Origin: Obelidium mucronatum
Taxonomy: Eukaryota; Chytridiomycota; Chytridiomycetes; Chytridiales; Chytriomycetaceae
Direction of reading: 5' to 3'
NCBI GenBank assembly: GCA_025765595.1
Contig: JAIVFH010000094.1
Location: 1 to 64,000, forward strand
DNA length: 64,000 nt
Shown here: positions 57,901 to 64,000 of the stretch, piece after piece
How positions within the stretch are numbered: position 1 is the first letter of the stretch
Layout of the letters: each line of letters opens with the position of its first letter
Notes under the pieces: generated by a model
The model's input: only the letters and a program-made list of their open reading frames with translations
Database searches by the model: none
Told to the model about the DNA's origin: nothing
Made by a program: the position numbers and the translations under genes

Positions 57901-58050
57901 CCCCATCCCCGCGTGTACAAAAATCCCCCACGTATAATAAGTCCTCCTATTTTAAAGTTTTTATACTGCCCCTTCATTGATTTATCTTTGGCGTTCTTGC
58001 ACTTTTTGGAATCAAAGAAGGATTGTTTAGCCAAGTTATTTTTTTTTTCA

Positions 58051-59308
58051 ATGTCAACACAGTCGCTGGTCATCGCTTCGCATCCAAGCGTCGCTGACAC
58101 AGCTAACGAATCGTTCCCACTCGATGCTTTGTCACACCAAACCGAGCGAGAGAACAACAATGTTCCGCAATCTGAGAGCCCTGTTGTCACAGCTTCGGCA
58201 ATCTGTTTCTTCAGCGTCTTGGGAGTCTTGATTCGTATAGAATTGAATGATGTGAATACGTACTTGGGACAACCTGTCTTGTAAGAAGAAACCGTTTACC
58301 TATCTCAGAGTTTATTGATGGCCGCACTTGCAATTTGCAAACTTGTAGTTCTCTTGCCTGGGCCCAGATTATTGGTTGTTTTCTTTTTGGACTGATACAG
58401 AGAAATAAGTCTGGAATCACTCTTATGTCGCCGTCACTCTATGTTGGCCTTACAACTGGTCTTTGTGGAACAATCACAACATTTTCAGCTTTCATTGTGA
58501 GTATTCGCATGAGCAACCCATATCAATCAAATTGATTCCAACTCATTCAATGACGATGGTTTGGGGTGCCATTTGATGTATTTGTTTTCAGTTGAGCCTA
58601 TTTGAGGCTATTACGGGATCCCCTTCGTTTCTGCTGAAGGCATCCTCATTTCGATTCCAAAATATCTGCAACGCATCTTCCCTTGTGGTAATTACAATTG
58701 GAATGGCCATTGTTTCGCTTCGATTTGGTCAAACTGTCGCCACCTCAGTTCTACCACCAATTCAGCAACTTCCTTCGCGATTTCGGAAACAACCGACAGT
58801 ATCCAGCTCAATATTCCGTCAATACGGAACTATAGATTTTATTTTATTGATTCTGGGAATAGTAACATTCGGGATTGTCTTGGTTACTTGTTTTCTGGCC
58901 TATATTCAGCTCGATGAGGAATTTCTGAAGGTAGCTCTATCATGCATGTTGGGTCCTTTTGGTGCATTGATTCGATGGAAAGCCAGTCTCTTGTTGAATA
59001 AGCGGAATCCCCACTTTCCTTGGGGTACATTCGTGGTGAATGTTGTGGGGAGCTTCCTTCGTGCGGCAAGTCAGATGATCATTGTGCGAGACTTGAATCG
59101 AAATGGGATTGGTTGGGTGGGGATGTGCTGGTTGGTTGCTGTGAATGACGGATTTACCGGCGGGTTGACGACTCTGTCCACACTTGCAAACGAGTTAGAG
59201 AATGTAATAGATGGAGTGAAGGAGGCTGGGATTTATTTGGGTGCCAGTGTTATTGTTAGTTTGGCGATAATAGCTGTGTTGGTATTTCCGTGGGCTGTTC
59301 CTGTGTGA
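58051..59308 (+). CDS. FEX1: fluoride export protein (FEX family, CrcB-like two-domain channel)
   Basis: Exons 58051-58280, 58349-58496 and 58592-59308, 364 residues, all phases closing. It contains two CrcB/Fluc repeats. The first has AWAQIIGCFLFGLI and LTTGLCGTITTFSAF; the second has MLGPFGALIRWKASLLLN, WGTFVVNVVGSF and DGFTGGLTTLSTLANE. The G-x-x-G/TT-F-S/T-type pore segments and the conserved Asn of each repeat are present, with about nine hydrophobic helices. A hydrophilic N-terminus of about 45 residues precedes the first helix. Eukaryotic FEX proteins export fluoride across the plasma membrane. No fluoride riboswitch was seen upstream. Confidence 0.93.
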
Positions 59309-59445
59309 ACCGACTAGTTCTGGCTTAGTATTCGCCACCAACGTCCAAATTTGCGTTTGATATTTTTGGTACAATTGCTTGATAAGTCAGAATAATTAGA
59401 ATGTGGTTGGTTGGTGAATTTGTTTGTTTTGTTTTTGAGAATCTA

Positions 59446-60536
59446 ATGGCAACCACCACTCTGACCAGCCGATCCAAGCTTGTCCAGGCTGAGATCCGCC
59501 GCTTGACGCTGGAATCGAGTGCGAAAAGCCCGCCATTCAGAGACTTTTGCGAATTCGGGTTCCGCTCACACTGCCGCTCCAACAAATGCACCAAGGTCCA
59601 CTTTATCCACATTACGATGCCGTACACGGACGCAACTCTTGGTGACTGCTCGTATTTGAACACGTGCCACAGAATTCGAGAAGGTTGCAAGTACCTGCAT
59701 TACGAGATCGATCCAGCTGGTTAGGGTTTCCCTGTTTGAATTCACCACCACACACACTCACATCTCTAAAACCGAAAACAAAACACAGAAAACCTTATCC
59801 ATGATCTTGAATACAAGCACCCAGTACCAGAATTTGCCGAAGTGCAACCTGCGCAATGGTTAGAATGTGACGTGCGCAAGATGGATTTGACGCGACTTGG
59901 AACAAACTATTCCGTCATCATGATGGACCCACCATGGGATATTCACATGCAACTTCCTTATGGAACAATGACGGACGATGAAATGAAGAGTCTTGCCATT
60001 GGATCACTTCAGGAAACGCATGGTGGTGGATTTTTGTTTTTATGGGTCACAGGTCGGGCTATGGAGCTCGCAAGGCAATGTTTAGATATCTGGGGATATC
60101 GTAGAGTCGATGAAATTGTTTGGATAAAGACGAATCAGCTGCAAAGGATTATTCGAACAGGTAGAACAGGGCATTGGTTGAATCATGGGAAGGAGCATTG
60201 CATTGTTGCTGTGAAAGGAAATCCCGGTGTTTATAACCCTGGTGCGTTCCAAAGGGGCCTTCTTACGATTGTTGTGATTCTTCTTACTTGCGTTTTTATT
60301 CAGGAATTGATTCGGATGTGATTGTGGCTGAGGTTCGCGACACCAGCAGAAAACCTGACGAGATTTATAACTTGATTGAAAGATTGTGCCCGGGAGGGAA
60401 GAAGCTTGAAGTATTTGGCAGAAGACATAATACGAGACCTGGCTGGTTGACGTTGGGGAATCAACTTGGTGGATCGTTGATCACCGATCCAGAGTTGAAA
60501 GAGAGGCTGTATGGCGGCACGACCTCTTCGGGATAA
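59446..60536 (+). CDS. IME4: METTL3/IME4-type mRNA N6-adenosine methyltransferase
   Basis: Exons 59446-59719, 59789-60241 and 60304-60536, 319 residues. CCCH zinc-finger-like segments (FCEFGFRSHCRSNKC and CSYLNTCHRIREGCKYLHYE) precede the MT-A70 catalytic domain. That domain has MMDPPWDIHMQLPYGTM with the DPPW active site, GGFLFLWVTGRAMELARQC, KTNQLQRIIRTGRTGHWLNH, DVIVAEVRDTSRKPDEIYN and RHNTRPGWLTLGNQL. The match to METTL3 rather than METTL14 is clear from DPPW and the RTGRTGHWLNHGKEH block. The protein is much shorter than METTL3 because the long N-terminal region before the fingers is missing. No METTL14 partner is seen in this window. It deposits m6A on mRNA; in yeast this controls entry into meiosis. 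Confidence 0.93.
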
Positions 60537-60605
60537 TGCGCTTGTGAAGCGATGGTATTCTTTTTAGCTGAGCTGCACACAACACAATAGAACTTGCGTT
60601 AATCG

Positions 60606-61496
60606 ATGAACAAGCTCCTCACCACTGCCACTGCCGCCGCCATCCGCCCGTCGCTGCAACCCTTTGGCGGCAACGGCCTCCTCGCGAGCCGCCGTATCCG
60701 CAAAGGCGAACTTCTCTTTGGCGAAGCGCCGCTGCTGTCGGTTCTCAAAACGAAGCAAGAAACTGGAAAGCGCTGCAGCGAATGCTGGCGCACAACGGAT
60801 TCACCAAGCGGCTTTTGCGCAAAACACAACGCTTCGCTTCTGCAAAAGAGCCGCAGTCGGCTGCTGACTCAGCCGGGGTTTGACGGGCTAAGAGCTGCCC
60901 AGGCACAGAGACTCAGCGAATCGAACGGCAAAGAAGGCGCATTCAGCTTGATGATTACAGATCTAGTGGGCCTGTCTCTCGTCGACCTTCTGTCGACGGG
61001 CTCCATGAACAACTCGGCAAACTTGATGGAGTCGCTTGTGCGCGGGAAGGATATGCCCTTGGAAGGAACTCCAAAAGAATGGATTCGAGACTATGAGGAA
61101 ATGAAGCAAGTCTTGTTGAAGGGACAAGGGTTGGCCGATTTGTTTTCGCTAAAGTGGTATACTGATCAAATGACGCGTTTGAATCTGAATTCGATGCAAA
61201 CAAACTTTCTTGCTTCTGCTTCAGCTGCTCCAGTGGTTGGCACGAGTTTGTATCTGTATGCCTCGATGATGAATCACTCATGTCGACCCAATGTCATGAT
61301 TGATTGGGTTGACAGTAACGAAATCCAAGTATTCGCGAAAACTGATATTGAGGAGGGCGATGAAGTTTTAATGAGCTATGTAGGGGAAGTGGAGGCGACG
61401 GAGGATCCTGTCGTGTTGAAGGAGCGATGGGAGTTTTTCAGATTCAATTACGGTTTCATTTGTAAATGTCCGCTATGTAGTATTTCCAACAAGTAG
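60606..61496 (+). CDS. SET-domain protein (SMYD/SET5-like)
   Basis: Intact single exon, 296 residues. The SET domain is split as in SMYD proteins: GNGLLASRRIRKGELLFGEAP is the N-SET part, then C-x2-C within RCSECWRTTD starts a MYND-like or Cys-rich insert. ASMMNHSCRPNVMIDWVDSN with NHSC is the SET core, and DIEEGDEVLMSYVGEVEA leads to the catalytic Tyr. The post-SET Cys motif is YGFICKCPLCS. Substrate could be histone or non-histone lysine. It lies 69 nt downstream of the methyltransferase gene on the same strand. The first about 120 bases are GC-rich. Confidence 0.88.
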   Translation: MNKLLTTATAAAIRPSLQPFGGNGLLASRRIRKGELLFGEAPLLSVLKTKQETGKRCSECWRTTDSPSGFCAKHNASLLQKSRSRLLTQPGFDGLRAAQAQRLSESNGKEGAFSLMITDLVGLSLVDLLSTGSMNNSANLMESLVRGKDMPLEGTPKEWIRDYEEMKQVLLKGQGLADLFSLKWYTDQMTRLNLNSMQTNFLASASAAPVVGTSLYLYASMMNHSCRPNVMIDWVDSNEIQVFAKTDIEEGDEVLMSYVGEVEATEDPVVLKERWEFFRFNYGFICKCPLCSISNK

Positions 61497-61773
61497 CGGT
61501 TTAAATGATGGAAGTTTTTTTTTTGCGTGTCTCTCTCTCAATAGTTCGTTTGTAGCTACTTTTTCAGGACACCAAATCACAACATTGTGCGAGCCATTGA
61601 TGGTGGGTGGAGTGTGTTGCCGTTGGTTGATTGTGGAAAAGAACAGGGATTGAAAAGAATGCAAAAATAGTGTGAGAAACGCGTTGGTTCTCACGCCTCC
61701 CAAAATGAATATATAACGGGGGACACAATTGTCCCTTCTTCCAAAACACATTCAAAAAACACACACAATACAA

Positions 61774-64000
61774 ATGAGCTCCTCTTCCTCCTCTTCTCGC
61801 GGTCGCGGTGGAGGTGCTGGCCGAGGCAGTGGTCGTTCTGGGGCCCCTCCAAGCTCTGCTCCGGCCTTTGAACTTGACTTCAACATTGTGGAACAAGCTC
61901 TTGTCCGTCCGAAACGCCCTGCTGTTGGAACGCGTGGCAAAAAGGTCCGAATGTTTGCCAACAGTTTCTCTCTCTCTATTCCAGACAAGAATTGCTATCA
62001 TTACGGTATGATAAAAATTGATCTCTTTCTGCTCCAGTCTTTCTCTTCTTGTCTTTCATTCTTTATTTTTTTATTTTCTTTATTTTTTCTTCTTGTTCTT
62101 TTTTTCTTCCTATTCTTTTTTTCTTCTTATTCTTTTTTTCTTATTTTTCTTTTTATATTTTTATATTCATTTTTCTTCTATTCTATATTTCGTTTATTTA
62201 TTATTTATTATCTATTATTTTCGTTTAATTTATTTTATTCTCATTCTATATTTTAACTCGCGGTTTATTCAGATGTCGACATCAGACCCGAGACACTTCC
62301 GCCAGTCAATCGTCGAATCTTTGAATCTTGGAAAGCTGCTCAAGGATCCCTTCCGGCCAAGATTGCAGTCTACGACGGAAGAAAGAACCTTTACGCTCCG
62401 GACAAGATCCCAATGAGTGAAGAAGGCGAAGAAATTCAAATAATCCTCAAGGAAGGAGCGTCTGACCGGTATAAAAATTTTATTCTTGTTTCTCTTTCCT
62501 CTTATTTTTTATTTATTTTAATTTTTATTTTATATTTTTTTTTACTTTTATTCATCTTCATTACTTTTTTTTATTTTTTTATTTTTTTGGTTCTTTCGGT
62601 TTCACCCATTTCTATTGAACTCACATGGATTCACTTCAAAATGACAGTGAGCAAAAGTTCACCATGAAAGTCCGCCAAGTCGCCGTCATCAACATGGAAC
62701 GCGTCCACCGCTTCATTGCCAACGACACCAAAGACTCGGAAGTCCCCCGCGACGCACTCACGATCCTCGACCTGCTGCTCGCAGCCAGACCCAACACTCT
62801 CTTCACGGCTGTGAACAAGAAAACCGGATCCAGTTTCTACAAGGCATATGAACCGCGTTTCAATATCTCGGGAGGGTTGAATTTGAGGCAAGGCTGGAAA
62901 CAGAGTGTCAAGTATACTTATAAGGAGTTGTTGTTGAATTTGGATGTGGCTTGTACGGCGTTTTACAGATCTGGTATGTCGATTTTTTTTTCTATTTTTT
63001 CTTGGGTTTTCATTTTTCTTTCTCAGTTTACTTTGCTTCTTCTTTCCTGTTTATCTTATTTTTGTTTATTTTTCGAGCATGTTTTTTTAACTCCATTTTC
63101 AATTCTCACAGGCCCACTCGTCGACCTCGTTGCCGGCTTCTTCAACAAAACCCGCGTCCAAGACGTAAACCCCCGCCAAGTAACAGGCGGAACCATCGAA
63201 TTCCAACGCCTCTCCAAATTCCTCAGCAACGTGAACGTTGAAATCACATACCGCGACTCTGGCCGCCTCAAATACAAGATCCGCGGACTCTCCAAGCAAA
63301 CCCCAGACAAGGCCATCATCTCGCGCGACGACGGAACCAAATTGAGTGTCTCTGATTATTTCAGCAAGGAATTCAACCTCAAGATCCAGTGCCCGTTTTT
63401 ACCGCTTGTCATGTGTGGGAATGAGGGGCAAGTGTTGATCCCGATGGAGTTTTTGAGGGTCAAGGAGGGGCAGAGGCATTTGGGGAAGCTTTCGGATGTG
63501 CAGACGGCGGATGTTATCAAGATTGCGGCTGTGGCGCCGCCGGAGCGGCAGGCGCGGATCATGGAGGGGAGGAATTTGTTGCATGAAGGGGAGGCGGATC
63601 CGTTGATGAAGGCGTGGGGGGTTACCATGAAGTCGCAGATGAAGCAGGTTGAAGGGAGGTTGTTGCAGGGGCCTGTGGTTACTGGGTCGTTGAATGTTAC
63701 TCCGCAGAATGGGGCTTATGATTTGTCGAAGCAAGGGGCGGTGAGTTTCCGTTTTTTTTTTTTTTTTTTTTTGTTTTGGCGCATCAATTTCATTGATTTT
63801 CTATTCTCTTTTTTCGTCTAGTGCAAGTTTTTCCGTCCTGCGCGTCTTGAATTCTGGGCCGTTGCCGTCTTTGGGGACACAAGAAACATGCCCTTTGACG
63901 CCATGAGCGACTTTGTCACACAACTCTTCAAAGAATGCACCAACCGCGGCATGCAAATCTCACAACGCCCACTCAAAGAAATGATTGTCCCCCAACGGCG
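61774..64000 (+). CDS. AGO: Argonaute, 5' part (cut by the window end)
   Basis: Exons 61774-62005, 62273-62468, 62648-62973, 63112-63740 and 63822 to beyond the window. An Arg/Gly-rich N-terminus (RGRGGGAGRGSGRSG) precedes the N domain (VRMFANSFSLSIP). The ArgoL1/N part is KIAVYDGRKNLYAP to LRQGWKQSVKYTYKELLLNLD. The PAZ domain begins PLVDLVAGFF and includes KYKIRGLSKQTPDKAIIS and FNLKIQCPFLPLVMCGNEG. Linker 2 and the start of the MID region close the visible part (SLNVTPQNGAYDL, FFRPARLEFWAVAVFG). PIWI lies outside. Three introns (267, 179 and 138 nt) are unusually long and almost pure T/C. The protein is the small-RNA-guided effector of RNA silencing. Confidence 0.95.

Noticed and set aside
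1..64000. Transposons, integrated viruses, CRISPR arrays or bacterial operons
   Set aside because: No transposase, integrase, reverse transcriptase, terminal repeats or spacer-repeat array was seen; introns in nearly all genes show this is nuclear eukaryotic DNA.

Overview
The window is nuclear DNA of a compact, intron-rich fungal genome. Most introns are GT-AG, 45-120 nt long and T-rich, and genes lie on both strands with very little space between them. Three genes argue for an early-diverging, probably zoosporic (chytrid-like) fungus rather than a yeast or higher ascomycete: an Arl8 GTPase, a METTL3-type m6A methyltransferase and an Argonaute. Two secreted EXORDIUM-like proteins with Cys-rich and chitin-binding-like modules fit the same picture. 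This placement is inference from gene content; no marker rRNA is present.

Layout. 1-1.07 kb: end of an unidentified gene. 1.2 kb: tRNA-Lys(UUU). 1.5-5.6 kb: tightly packed metabolic block with two tandem GDSL esterases, an alpha/beta hydrolase and an SDR ending in the peroxisomal signal SKL. 5.6-11.7 kb: a giant DUF3684-type protein with a GHKL ATPase-like N-terminus and an HExxHx5H site near the C-terminus. 11.9-16.4 kb: CAMKL/KIN1-like kinase with a KA1-like end. 16.5-17.4 kb: mitoribosomal protein mS23/Rsm25-like. 17.6-22.4 kb: a low-complexity protein and a BTB protein. 22.5-29.5 kb: a GATA-finger plus C2H2 nuclear protein. 29.6-31.7 kb: PhoD-like phosphatase. 31.9-38.2 kb: a small possibly myristoylated protein, an Old Yellow Enzyme, a disulfide oxidoreductase, a GT31-like glycosyltransferase and MTD1. 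39.4-42.9 kb: two convergent secreted EXO-like paralogues. 43.3-46.9 kb: Mtr4 RNA helicase. 47.0-50.4 kb: two tandem HeH proteins, the second a Src1/Heh1-like inner nuclear membrane protein. 50.5-56.6 kb: histidine phosphatase, HHxxxDG acyltransferase, F-box/LRR protein. 56.9-64 kb: Arl8, fluoride exporter FEX, METTL3-like methyltransferase, SET protein and the 5' part of an Argonaute.

The genes do not form one pathway. Local themes are ester and lipid metabolism at the left end, redox enzymes at 33-35 kb, and RNA metabolism and silencing at the right end (METTL3 and Argonaute, with Mtr4 further left).

The strongest anomaly is that about half of the genes can only be read through by changing reading frame at single-base steps, mostly +1, while neighbours such as Mtr4, the OYE, the SDR, FEX and METTL3 are intact. 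Residual single-base insertions in the assembly are the simplest explanation, but the uneven distribution deserves checking. Exon coordinates are my own reading from splice signals, frames and family motifs; no search could be run.
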